DNA from: Acidimicrobiaceae bacterium
GTDB lineage: Bacteria; Actinomycetota; Acidimicrobiia; Acidimicrobiales; RAAP-2
DNA: 57,863 bases
Direction of reading: 5' to 3'
Assembly (NCBI GenBank): GCA_027315005.1
Contig: DAHUZT010000075.1
Span: forward strand, 1-57,863
Position 1 is the stretch's first letter. Every line of letters begins with the position of its first letter. The notes below the pieces were generated by a model. The model did not search any database. It was given only the letters and a program-made list of their open reading frames with translations, and was not told the DNA's origin. A program made the position numbers and the translations under genes. Below, in pieces: positions 48,389 to 56,263 of this stretch.

Positions 48389-49006
48389 ATGGCTCTGCCA
48401 CCGGCACTGGAGCTGTTGGCCGAGGGCGACCGGGTGCTGGCCGGGCTGATCGACCGTCACGGGCCACCGCCCCGGCGCCGTGCAGTGGTCGCAGCTCGCC
48501 GGTTCGAGGAGCTCGCCCGGTTGATCGTGCATCAGCAGCTTGCCGGAAAGGCGGCGGCATCGATTCATTACCGGATGGAGGAGGTGCTCGGAGGAAGGGT
48601 GTCGCCCGCGACGATCCTGGCTGCTCCGGCGAACCTCCTGACCGCGGCCGGCCTGAGTCGCAACAAGGCGGCGTCGCTGATGGACCTGGCCGAACGGGTG
48701 GCGGCCGGCGAGGTCGTGCTCGGTCGGATCGGAAGGCTCGACGACGACCGGATCGTCGATCATCTCACCCAGGTGCGCGGCATCGGACCGTGGACCGCAC
48801 ACCTGTTCTCCATGATGGCGCTGGCCCGGCCCGACGTGTGGCCGATCGGCGATCTGGGGGTTCGGACCGGGTTCGGCCGGGCGTGGGGTCTGGGCGATAC
48901 CCCGACGCCGAAGGAGCTCCAGACCTACGGTGAATGGTTCCGCCCGTGCCGGAGCGCGGTGGCCTGGTACTGCTGGCGGGCGGCCGACGACCCGACGGCG
49001 GGATGA
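48389..49006 (+). CDS. DNA-3-methyladenine glycosylase II (AlkA-type, HhH-GPD)
   Basis: A ~205-residue base-excision glycosylase for alkylated purines. The helix-hairpin-helix is TQVRGIGPWTAHLFS, and the catalytic Asp is in WPIGDLGVR. FEELARLIVHQQLAGKAAASIHYRM is the family N-terminal signature. The short AlkA form lacks the extra N-terminal domain. ATG 48389 is used; a GTG at 48362 would add nine residues. It is an intact alkylation-repair gene in the same window as a decayed ada-alkA gene (54.6 kb). Confidence 0.88.
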   Translation: MALPPALELLAEGDRVLAGLIDRHGPPPRRRAVVAARRFEELARLIVHQQLAGKAAASIHYRMEEVLGGRVSPATILAAPANLLTAAGLSRNKAASLMDLAERVAAGEVVLGRIGRLDDDRIVDHLTQVRGIGPWTAHLFSMMALARPDVWPIGDLGVRTGFGRAWGLGDTPTPKELQTYGEWFRPCRSAVAWYCWRAADDPTAG

Positions 49007-49063
49007 GGTGGAAGGAACCAGAGCGGCGGACGAACGTCTGTTGCCCATCCCGATCCGGGTGGG

Positions 49064-49717
49064 TCAGGAGGAGGGGAGCTTTTCGGCGATCAAGGTCGAG
49101 ATCTCGTGTACAGCGGGTGAATCCATCACTCCGGGCCGACGGATGCGGCCGGCCATCAGTTTGGGCCAGCCGACCCAGATGTCGTTGATCTGGATCGCAG
49201 AGGCGAACTCCCATTCGGCCCTGGTGAGGCAGAGCATGCCGTGGACTGGAACCTCCGCCGGCCAGGGATCGGCGGAGAGCACGCTCCGGACGGCCTCGAC
49301 ACGACGCACCACGCCGGCGACCAGACCCGTGCAGTCGTGTCGACCGATGTGGAGCTCGGCTGGGCCGAGATTGGCCAGATTGCCGGGGTGCTTGACATGG
49401 ACGAAGCCCTTCTGCGAACGGGCGTCGACGACGAACACTCCCGCAGAGGAGATCGCGATGAGCGTGATGTTGGTCCGGGATTCGGGGATACGGCGATCGT
49501 TGAGGACGACCACGCCATCCCCGTCGAGGAACTCGAGGCGAGCCCGGGCCCGCCGGTCGTGCTCGGCCCGTCTGACCCATGGTCGACCGGGTGCCTGGCT
49601 GCGGTGCGGAGGACGGTTCCCCGTGTCTCCTGGGTGGGCGGCCGATGCGAAGGAGTCGGCGGTCCGGTCCGGGTGCCCGGTGAACAGCCGCCATCCATTC
49701 TCGGGCCGATCCCCCAT
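49064..49717 (-). CDS. NERD (nuclease-related) domain protein
   Basis: A ~217-residue protein whose middle carries a NERD-type core: VVVLNDRRIPESRTNITLIA followed by SSAGVFVVDARSQKG. In typical NERD proteins the last part reads VFVIDxK; here Lys is Arg, so nuclease activity is doubtful. The C-terminal half (PVHGMLCLTRAEWEF) is the usual second part of actinobacterial NERD proteins. The ATG at 49717 is a weak choice of start; the frame is open to a GTG at 49771. It converges on the AlkA gene. Confidence 0.7.
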   Translation of the reverse strand: MGDRPENGWRLFTGHPDRTADSFASAAHPGDTGNRPPHRSQAPGRPWVRRAEHDRRARARLEFLDGDGVVVLNDRRIPESRTNITLIAISSAGVFVVDARSQKGFVHVKHPGNLANLGPAELHIGRHDCTGLVAGVVRRVEAVRSVLSADPWPAEVPVHGMLCLTRAEWEFASAIQINDIWVGWPKLMAGRIRRPGVMDSPAVHEISTLIAEKLPSS

Positions 49718-49922
49718 GGGACGGCAATGGTAGGAGAAGGAGCGGGAGAGATGCCGCTTGCGCTTTAGCACCGCCGGAACCTGGGCAAGGGAGGGGTCAA
49801 CCAGGAGGGGTCAACTGTGTTGCAACTGGTACGGGGCACTTCCCTCGGGGGGCCTCGGGCGCGATGATGGCTGCACGTAGAGGCGGTCCGGCGGTCCGGC
49901 CCCGATCCGGAAAGGGGAGTCC

Positions 49923-50354
49923 ATGCTCGTGTCGACGGTGCTCCAGTCCAAGGGGTCCGAGGTGGCCACCATCGATGGCAGCGCCCGGGTGGCCGATGCC
50001 GTGGCCGACATGACCCGCCACCGCATCGGTGCCTTGGTGGTCTCCGGCGACGGCACCCACATCGACGGCATCGTCTCCGAACGCGACGTGGTGCAGAGGC
50101 TCAGCTCGGTGCGCATGGACCTGCTCGATGAACCGGTGCGTAGCATCATGTCGAAGGACGTCGAGGTGTGCCGTTCGGACGACGATGTGGAGATGATCCT
50201 CCGGGTGATGACGGAGCGGAGGATCCGCCACCTGCCAGTCGTCGAGGACGGACGCCTGTGCGGCATCGTCAGCATCGGCGACGCTGTGAAGAGCCGGATC
50301 GAGCAGCTCGAAAAGGACAGGAACGAGCTGATGGAGTACATCTCGGCCCGCTGA
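49923..50354 (+). CDS. CBS-domain pair protein
   Basis: A 143-residue protein of two tandem CBS motifs forming one Bateman module. Repeat 1 covers about 10-65 (VADAVADMTRHRIGALVV, GIVSERDVV) and repeat 2 about 78-130 (VEMILRVMTERRIRHLPVVEDG, GIVSIGDAV). Such stand-alone modules bind adenine nucleotides and regulate partners; no partner is adjacent. The ATG at 49923 follows AAAGGGGAG. The C-terminal helix EQLEKDRNELMEYI is typical. Confidence 0.92.
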   Translation: MLVSTVLQSKGSEVATIDGSARVADAVADMTRHRIGALVVSGDGTHIDGIVSERDVVQRLSSVRMDLLDEPVRSIMSKDVEVCRSDDDVEMILRVMTERRIRHLPVVEDGRLCGIVSIGDAVKSRIEQLEKDRNELMEYISAR

Positions 50355-50424
50355 CTACGCAACGCAACGCCGGGCCAGGACAGGACAGGCCGAGCGTTGC
50401 GCCGACCGGGCCTAGGCTCTGCGG

Positions 50425-50904
50425 GTGCACGAGGAGAGGTGGCCGACCGCTCAGCAGGGACCCGTAGCTGTGATCGTCGTCGATCACGGATCGCGTCGGG
50501 CCGAGGCCAACCAACGGCACGAGGCGTTCGTGCGCAGCATCGCCGACCGCTCCCCATACGACATCGTCGAGCCGGCGCACATGGAGCTCGCTGAGCCGTC
50601 GATTACCACTGCCTTCGACGTCTGCGTCGGGGCCGGGGCCGGGGTCGTGGTGGTGTCACCGTTCTTCCTCTGGCCCGGAGACCACTGGGACAGGGACATC
50701 CCCCGTCTGTCCGCCGACGCGGCCAGGGGTCATCCGGGGGTCACCTACCTGGTCGCCGCCCCGCTCGGGGCCCATCCGATCCTGGGCGAGCTGGCCATGC
50801 TCCGGATCGGCCACTGCCTGGAGCACGCCACTGGCCGCGCTCCCGAATGCGAGCTGTGTGCCGGTTCGGGTCGATGCGGATTCCGTTCCGGTGGCCCCGT
50901 CTGA
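50425..50904 (+). CDS. CbiX/SirB-type sirohydrochlorin chelatase
   Basis: A 159-residue small chelatase that inserts Co2+ or Fe2+ into sirohydrochlorin. The metal-binding His is in VIVVDHGSRRAEAN (about 21), and the second is in the HMELAEPSI segment. FFLWPGDHWDRDIPRL is the family loop. The C-terminus carries a Cys cluster, CELCAGSGRC, that could bind a metal or an Fe-S centre. Whether it serves siroheme or cobalamin synthesis is not decided by neighbours. The start is GTG at 50425. Confidence 0.85.
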   Translation: MHEERWPTAQQGPVAVIVVDHGSRRAEANQRHEAFVRSIADRSPYDIVEPAHMELAEPSITTAFDVCVGAGAGVVVVSPFFLWPGDHWDRDIPRLSADAARGHPGVTYLVAAPLGAHPILGELAMLRIGHCLEHATGRAPECELCAGSGRCGFRSGGPV

Positions 50905-50919
50905 GGACGGACGGTCGGC

Positions 50920-51996
50920 TTACGAGGAGCAGCGATCGCCCAGCCACGGTTGCTCACCGTCCAGGGAGTAGAGGGTGACCGCGAGGGTGTCCTGCTCGGC
51001 CCGGGTGGCCTGGTTGGGCGGGACACCTACCAGGTAGGAGAGACCAGCGGCCTGGGCGGCGTAGTTCCAGGAGGCTTGGGCGAACTGGAACGCTCCCATG
51101 TACAACCCGTTGGGCGACACGATGCTGTAGTCGCCGCCAGACTCGGCTTGGACCACGCATTGGAGGTAGGGGCTGAGGGCTGGGTCGGTGAGGTTGCCGC
51201 CTGGCGGAGCGGGGGCGGCCGATCCGCTCCCCGTGGGGGTGGCCGGCACGGCAGACGGGTAGGGGGGCGAAGAGGAGGAGGGAGGAGCCGAGGCTGACGA
51301 CGGTACGCTGACCGCCGAGCGCTGGGCCGCCGCGACCGCAGCAGCTGCGGCCTGGGCAGCCGCCTGGGCCTGAGCGGCCACCGCGGCGGCCAGTTCCCCG
51401 GTCACCCGAGACTGCAGGGATTCGAGCTGGGTGGTGGTCGTGTCGGCCTGCCGGAGGGCCATGGCCTGACGGGTCTGCGCGGCCTGGTCGGACTGCTGCT
51501 GCTGGCGGAGTTGATCCTGGTGCGCTACGAGCTGTTGCTGGGCGTCGTGGAGTTGAACGACGGCCGTGCCGATGTCCCCGGCGGCGATGGTCGAGTACTC
51601 GCTGGCCGCCTGGGCCGAGTTCTGGTTGCCGGCGAACAGCACGGCGCTCACGCTGTTCGGCGAAGAGCCGTAGTCCGTGTACGAGCGGACCGCGGCCCGC
51701 TCGACAGCGATCTCGCGTTCGGTGATCAGCTGCTGGTCGACCGCGATCTGTCGTGCCGTCTGCTCGGTGGCAACCTGGTCCGCGGCCACTCGGAGGGTGA
51801 GCACCGAGTACTGCTGCTGATAGGCACCCGCCTCGAGCTGGTCCTGGACCAGCTGTTGGGAGATGGTCTTTGCCTGGGCCTTCAGGCTGCCGAGCTGACC
51901 GGCTCCGGCCGGTGAGGCCGGGCCGACGGTCAGCAGTATCGAGGCGGCGACGAGCAGTGCAACGAGCACTTTGGTGGCGGCCTGCTTGTGGCACAC
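50920..51996 (-). CDS. Secreted Rpf-like transglycosylase with coiled-coil domain
   Basis: A 358-residue exported protein. A signal peptide (KVLVALLVAASILL, then AGA) is followed by a long Gln/Ala-rich coiled coil (about 35-225), a Ser/Pro-rich linker and a C-terminal lysozyme-like domain. That domain reads CVVQAESGGDYSIVSPNG, then YMGAFQFAQASWN, like resuscitation-promoting factors and other lytic transglycosylases, with the catalytic Glu in AESGG. The GTG at 51996 was chosen because AGGA lies 8 bases upstream and it gives a normal signal peptide; the frame is open to 52041. Likely role: wall remodelling. Confidence 0.85.
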   Translation of the reverse strand: MCHKQAATKVLVALLVAASILLTVGPASPAGAGQLGSLKAQAKTISQQLVQDQLEAGAYQQQYSVLTLRVAADQVATEQTARQIAVDQQLITEREIAVERAAVRSYTDYGSSPNSVSAVLFAGNQNSAQAASEYSTIAAGDIGTAVVQLHDAQQQLVAHQDQLRQQQQSDQAAQTRQAMALRQADTTTTQLESLQSRVTGELAAAVAAQAQAAAQAAAAAVAAAQRSAVSVPSSASAPPSSSSPPYPSAVPATPTGSGSAAPAPPGGNLTDPALSPYLQCVVQAESGGDYSIVSPNGLYMGAFQFAQASWNYAAQAAGLSYLVGVPPNQATRAEQDTLAVTLYSLDGEQPWLGDRCSS

Positions 51997-52146
51997 CGTT
52001 GGGTTCCTGCGCGCCGCCGGTACGGTCCGGGCGTCAAGCACAATGGGGACAACCTAGTGGCGCGAGCGCGAATCGGACAATTCGACCAGGACCGGTCACG
52101 GCGAAGTCACCAGCTCTGAACGGGAACGTCCCTGATCAGGAGCAGA

Positions 52147-53952
52147 TTACTCGACGGTAACACTCTTGGCCAAGTTCCTCGGACGGTCGATGTCCCGGCC
52201 GAGGATTCGGGCCACGTGGTAGGCGAGCAGCTGCAAGACGACCCCGAGCAGCACCGGCTGCAGCTCGGGCTCGGTGGCCGGAACGAGGATCCGCTCGGCA
52301 CCGGAGACCGGCCGCCGGCAGTCTGTGACCACCACCACCGGCCCCTTCCGTGCCTGGATCTCGGCGATCGATGCCATGTTCTTGTCCCACAACTCGTCGT
52401 CGGGGGCGAGCACCACGGTCGGGGTGCCGGCCCCGATCAGGGCGAGGGGTCCGTGCTTGAGCTCGGCCGCCGGGTAGGCCTCGGCGTGGAGGTAGGTGAT
52501 CTCCTTCATCTTCTGGGCACCTTCGAGGGCGACGTGATAGCTCCGGACCCTGCCGATGTAGAAGAGGTCCGCGGCCGCGGCCAGACCATGGGCCACGTCG
52601 ATCATCCTGCTCTCCTCGTCGAGTACCGCGGCGATCTGTCCGGGCAGGGTGTCAAGGGCGCCGATGAGCCGGGCGCCGTCGGCCGGCCCCATGTCGCGGA
52701 TCCGGCCCAGATAGAGGGCCAGGAGCGCGAAGACCACCACCGTCGAGGTGAACGTCTTGGTCGAGGCAACCGAGATCTCCGGGCCCGCGTGGAGGTAGAC
52801 CCCCGACTCGCAGGCCCGGCTGATGGTGCTGCCCGGGGTGTTGACCACCCCGATCACCCGCCCGCCCTTGCGTTTGATCTCCTCGACGGCGGCCAGTGTG
52901 TCGTAGGTCTCACCCGACTGGCTCACCGCGACGTAGAGGGTGTCCGCCTCGATCACCGGCTTCCGGTAGCGGAATTCGGACGCCGCCTCGGCGTCGGCCG
53001 GGATGCGGGTGAGTTCCTCGATGAGCTGAGCACCGACCATGCCGGCGTAGTAGGCCGATCCACAGCCGAGCACTTTGATCCGGCGCAGGGTGAGGACGTC
53101 CTTCGGCACGAGATCGATCCCACCGAGATGGGCGGTCGAGAACCGGTGGTCGACCCGGCCCCGCAACGCGCTGTGTACGGCCTCGGGCTGCTCCCAGATC
53201 TCCTTGTGCATGAAGTCGTCGTGACCGGATGTACCGGTCATGTCCGCTGTCAACGCGGCCGTCACCGGCTGCTTGGTGGTGGTGGCGGCGTCCAGGGTGA
53301 AGGTGCGGAATCCGTCGGCGTGGATGACGGCCAGCTCGCGATCGTCCAGGTAGACCACCTGGTCGGTGTAGCGCACGAGAGCTGCGGCATCCGATGCCAC
53401 GAAGTGCTCACCGTTGCCTACCCCGAGGAGGACCGGGCTTCCGTTGCGCGCCACGACGATGCGATCGGGCTGACGCTGATCGATGACGGCCACCCCGTAG
53501 GCACCTTCCACCATCAGCAGGGCGGCTCGGACGGCATCTTCGAGGGCGGCGCCATCCTGGGCGGCGATGAGGTGGGCGAGGACCTCGCTGTCGGTGTCGG
53601 TGGCGAAGGCGACGTTGGCGAGCACCCCGGCACGCAACTCGCCGGCGTTCTCGATCACCCCGTTGTGGACGATGGCCACCGATCCGGAGGTATGGGGATG
53701 GGCGTTCACCGTCGTCGCCTCCCCGTGGGTTGCCCATCGGGTGTGGCCGATCCCCACCGTGCCCCGGAGCCGCTTGGGAGCTGTCGCCACCAGGTCAGCG
53801 ACCCGGCCCGCCTGCTTGTGGATCTTCATCCCGTTGCGACCGCAGATGGCCACACCGGCCGAGTCGTAGCCGCGGTACTCCAGGCGCTGCAGTCCCTCGA
53901 ACAGGGTGGGCACGGCGTTGTTCGCTCCGATGTAGCCGACGATGCCGCACAT
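52147..53952 (-). CDS. glmS: Glutamine-fructose-6-phosphate aminotransferase GlmS
   Basis: GlmS makes glucosamine-6-phosphate, the first step to UDP-GlcNAc for peptidoglycan. The 601-residue protein starts MCGIVGYIG, with Cys1 as the glutaminase nucleophile after Met removal, and has LEYRGYDSAG and HTRWATHG. Two SIS domains follow: GCGSAYYAGMVG, SQSGETYDTL, then the C-terminal PRNLAKSVTVE. Length and motifs are complete. I see no glmS-ribozyme-like sequence upstream (53953-54085). Confidence 0.97.
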   Translation of the reverse strand: MCGIVGYIGANNAVPTLFEGLQRLEYRGYDSAGVAICGRNGMKIHKQAGRVADLVATAPKRLRGTVGIGHTRWATHGEATTVNAHPHTSGSVAIVHNGVIENAGELRAGVLANVAFATDTDSEVLAHLIAAQDGAALEDAVRAALLMVEGAYGVAVIDQRQPDRIVVARNGSPVLLGVGNGEHFVASDAAALVRYTDQVVYLDDRELAVIHADGFRTFTLDAATTTKQPVTAALTADMTGTSGHDDFMHKEIWEQPEAVHSALRGRVDHRFSTAHLGGIDLVPKDVLTLRRIKVLGCGSAYYAGMVGAQLIEELTRIPADAEAASEFRYRKPVIEADTLYVAVSQSGETYDTLAAVEEIKRKGGRVIGVVNTPGSTISRACESGVYLHAGPEISVASTKTFTSTVVVFALLALYLGRIRDMGPADGARLIGALDTLPGQIAAVLDEESRMIDVAHGLAAAADLFYIGRVRSYHVALEGAQKMKEITYLHAEAYPAAELKHGPLALIGAGTPTVVLAPDDELWDKNMASIAEIQARKGPVVVVTDCRRPVSGAERILVPATEPELQPVLLGVVLQLLAYHVARILGRDIDRPRNLAKSVTVE

Positions 53953-54085
53953 GGTCGCTCCTTAGCTTTCGATGAACCGAGCTGCAGGCACCTCGGGCGA
54001 CCGGTCACGGCGACCGGGGGAGCCGGTGTCAGTTGGTCGGGTCGGAGCCGACAACCGTCGTGGCGGGCGACTCGACCGCCCTGGC

Positions 54086-54370
54086 CTAGCCGTAGATCAT
54101 CCGGCGGATCTGGCGCTCCGACAGCCGGGGGGCGGCAACCGGCCTCGAGCTCAGCTCGCCGGCGATGCAGTCGAAGATGCCGGCATTGGCCAGGCCCTCG
54201 GCCTTCAGCTCTCTGTGCCGTCGCCGGACGAACCCCTCGACCGGCTCCCGGAAGTGGTCCAGCACCTCCTCGACGACCCGGGTCGCTACCCCCACCGGCA
54301 AGGCCGTACTGTCCGACAAGCGCCCGACCAGGTCGTCCCACGGGTCGGGCGTCGGAGGGGGGGGTTGCAC
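54086..54370 (-). CDS. Small basic protein of unknown function upstream of glmS
   Basis: About 94 residues if the GTG at 54370 is used; a TTG at 54439 would add 23. The protein is helical and charged: GVATRVVEEVLDHFREPVEGF, RRRHRELKAEGLANAGIF and the C-terminal APRLSERQIRRMIYG, which looks conserved. I do not recognise the family. The Pro-rich start is encoded by a C8/G7 tract that forms a hairpin (54357-54376). The gene ends 133 bases before glmS on the same strand. Confidence 0.6.
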   Translation of the reverse strand: MQPPPPTPDPWDDLVGRLSDSTALPVGVATRVVEEVLDHFREPVEGFVRRRHRELKAEGLANAGIFDCIAGELSSRPVAAPRLSERQIRRMIYG

Positions 54371-54446
54371 CCCCCCAGTCTGGACCCTGATCGCCCAATT
54401 TGCAACTGTTTTGCCCGATATCGGGCAGATGGATGGCAAAGGACGA

Positions 54447-54551
54447 TCAGATCAGCCGCCGGTCCGTCGCCCGGCGAGTCAGCTCGTGTCGGGTGGAAAG
54501 CTGCAGCTTGCGCGGGACGGACGAGACATGCGGCTCGACGGTGCGGGCCAT
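54447..54551 (-). pseudogene. LuxR-family DNA-binding domain remnant
   Basis: A short frame ending at a TGA (54449-54447) reads ARTVEPHVSSVPRKLQLSTR, followed by HELTRRATDRRLI. This is the recognition helix and C-terminal tail of actinobacterial LuxR-type regulators. Only the last ~34 residues are recognisable. The upstream part of the helix-turn-helix is disrupted and the rest of the protein is missing. It lies beside the ada-alkA remnant. Confidence 0.7.
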
Positions 54552-54631
54552 CGCCTCCGAGTAGTGCTCCTCACCACTGCTCCGCCCCTTGTTCGCGCGT
54601 GCCGGTCGCGGGCCCGTGCCACCATGGCCGG

Positions 54632-55290
54632 ATGCTGGGCGATCCTGATCGCTGCTCTCGCGCCCTCGGGAGCAGGGACGCCCGCTTCGACGGGTGGTTC
54701 TTGGTGACCGTCACGTCTACCCGCATCCACGGCCGGCCCAGCTGCCCCTCCAGCACCCCGAGGCGCGCGCACGTCGAGTTCTACGCTTCCGCCACGGCGG
54801 CACAGAGCCGGGGATTTGGGGCGTGCCGCAGGTGCCGCCCGGACGCCGCCCCGGGTTTGCCGGAGTGGAACGGCCGGGCCGCGCTTCACTCCTGGAGTCG
54901 ACGATCCGCCGGCCGGCTGGGGTGGAGCGATCCGACTGGACCTCCCAGGCGTCGTCCGTTCGACGGTGCGGAAGTGCTCTCCTTCCGCGCGGCCAGGGCG
55001 ATCCCCGGGACCGAGCATTCCGACGGCCGGTCGTATGCGAGGAGCCTCCGGCTTGCCCACGGACACGGTGTGGTCGTCATGGCGTCGAGGGACGGCGACG
55101 GCGGATCCTCTGGCATGGATGTCGTGCTGCACCTCTGTGACTTCTCGCACGTCGGGACCGCCGTGGCTCGCTGCCGCGCCACCTGGATGCTGACGCCGAC
55201 CCGGCCGGCGTCACAGAAGGGCTCGGCCCCGATCCACTCCGCCGGGCCTCCGCCGCCCCTGACTCCCGCCTCCTAGGTCAATTGACCCAC
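54632..55290 (+). pseudogene. Decayed ada-alkA gene (methylation-damage response)
   Basis: From the ATG at 54632 the frame reads MLGDPDRCSRALGSRDARFD, then GWFLVTVTSTRIHGRPSC and GFGACRRCRPDAAPGLPEWN, which is an Ada metal-binding methyl-acceptor domain. The acceptor Cys (consensus IYCRPSC) is Gly (GGC for TGC). The AraC-type DNA-binding domain that should follow is missing, replaced by ~25 unrelated residues. The frame then resumes with an AlkA N-terminal domain (PFDGAEVLSFRAARAIPG). Near 55176 one C appears lost: the next frame continues RHLDADADPAGVTEGLGPDP. The glycosylase catalytic domain is absent. The gene cannot be functional. Confidence 0.82.
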
Positions 55291-55419
55291 ACGAACCCGA
55301 GGAGTCCCGTCTTTCGCCGGGGTCGTGCTCGCGCCGGAAGGGACGGCGGGACACCGGCGAGCATCTGACATAGCCTCTGTCAACTTCGTGGCACCGCTGC
55401 TTCGAACCGGGAGGGCTTG

Positions 55420-56247
55420 ATGGAGGTCGTCGTTCTGGGCAGCGGGAGTCCCCTTCCTGATCCGGATCGAGCCGGCCCTTCGACGCTCGTGCGCACCGGC
55501 GCGGGCGATCTCCTGTTCGACTGCGGCAGAGGCGTGCTGATGCGAGCCGCCGCCGCCCGGTCTGGCGCTGGTGCCTTCGTCGCCCTGTTCCTCACCCACC
55601 TGCACAGCGACCACCTGACGGATCTCAACGACATCGTCACCATGCGGTGGGCGACGTCGTTCGCACCCTCACCGTTGCGGTTGTTCGGTCCGACGGGCAC
55701 TGGCCGGGTCGTGCAGGCCGTCGGGGAGATGCTCGAGGCCGATATCGGCTACCGGCTCTCCCACCACGCCGACCTCGGATGGCGTCCGGTCACCGAGGTC
55801 ACCGAGATCGGGGGTCCGACGGTGTTGGAGCTCAATGGAATCCGGGTGACGGCGGCCTTCACCGACCACGCACCTGTCCGCCCCACACTCGGGTTCCGCA
55901 TCGACGACGGCGGACGATCCGTCGTGATCGCCGGTGACACCGTGCCCTGCTCAGGTCTCGACGGGCTCTGTGCGGATGCGGACGTCCTCGTGCACACCGC
56001 GGTACGCCGGGATCTGATCGAAGGAATCGGATTGCCACGATTGACTGACGTGCTCGATTACCACTCGTCGGTGGAGGACGCGGCGGAGACGGCTGAGCGG
56101 AACCGGGTCGGTACCTTGCTCCTCACCCACCTCGTCCCCGCACCCGAGCCCGGTACCGATGACGAGTGGGCTGGGCTGGCGACCGCCCGGTTCGGTGGTC
56201 GCGTGATAGTGGCGAACGACCTCACTACGGTCACGATCGACGGCTGA
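55420..56247 (+). CDS. MBL-fold metallo-hydrolase (RNase Z/arylsulfatase-like)
   Basis: A 275-residue metallo-beta-lactamase-fold enzyme. EVVVLGSGSPLPDPDRAGPS is the standard N-terminus, and the zinc motif THLHSDHLTD (HxHxDH) lies at about 61-70. Later ligands are the Asp in VIAGDT (about 178) and a His in YHSSVEDA or LLTHLVP. The overall pattern fits the ribonuclease Z-like group, which includes phosphodiesterases and aryl sulfatases, without the tRNA-processing exosite. The ATG at 55420 is used; a TTG at 55417 precedes it. Confidence 0.88.
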   Translation: MEVVVLGSGSPLPDPDRAGPSTLVRTGAGDLLFDCGRGVLMRAAAARSGAGAFVALFLTHLHSDHLTDLNDIVTMRWATSFAPSPLRLFGPTGTGRVVQAVGEMLEADIGYRLSHHADLGWRPVTEVTEIGGPTVLELNGIRVTAAFTDHAPVRPTLGFRIDDGGRSVVIAGDTVPCSGLDGLCADADVLVHTAVRRDLIEGIGLPRLTDVLDYHSSVEDAAETAERNRVGTLLLTHLVPAPEPGTDDEWAGLATARFGGRVIVANDLTTVTIDG

Positions 56248-56263
56248 TCCGATCGGGTGCTGG

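Noticed and set aside
52000-52146. Possible c-di-AMP (ydaO) riboswitch before the Rpf-like gene
   Set aside because: Such riboswitches often precede rpf genes in actinobacteria, but I could not find the conserved core elements here.
53953-54085. Possible glmS ribozyme upstream of glmS
   Set aside because: No recognisable ribozyme core, and the element is mainly a Gram-positive low-GC feature.
52216-54390. Plus-strand open frame of 724 codons
   Set aside because: It lies antisense to glmS and the small upstream gene, has low-complexity His/Gly/Asp/Arg composition and no domain; it is a high-GC shadow.
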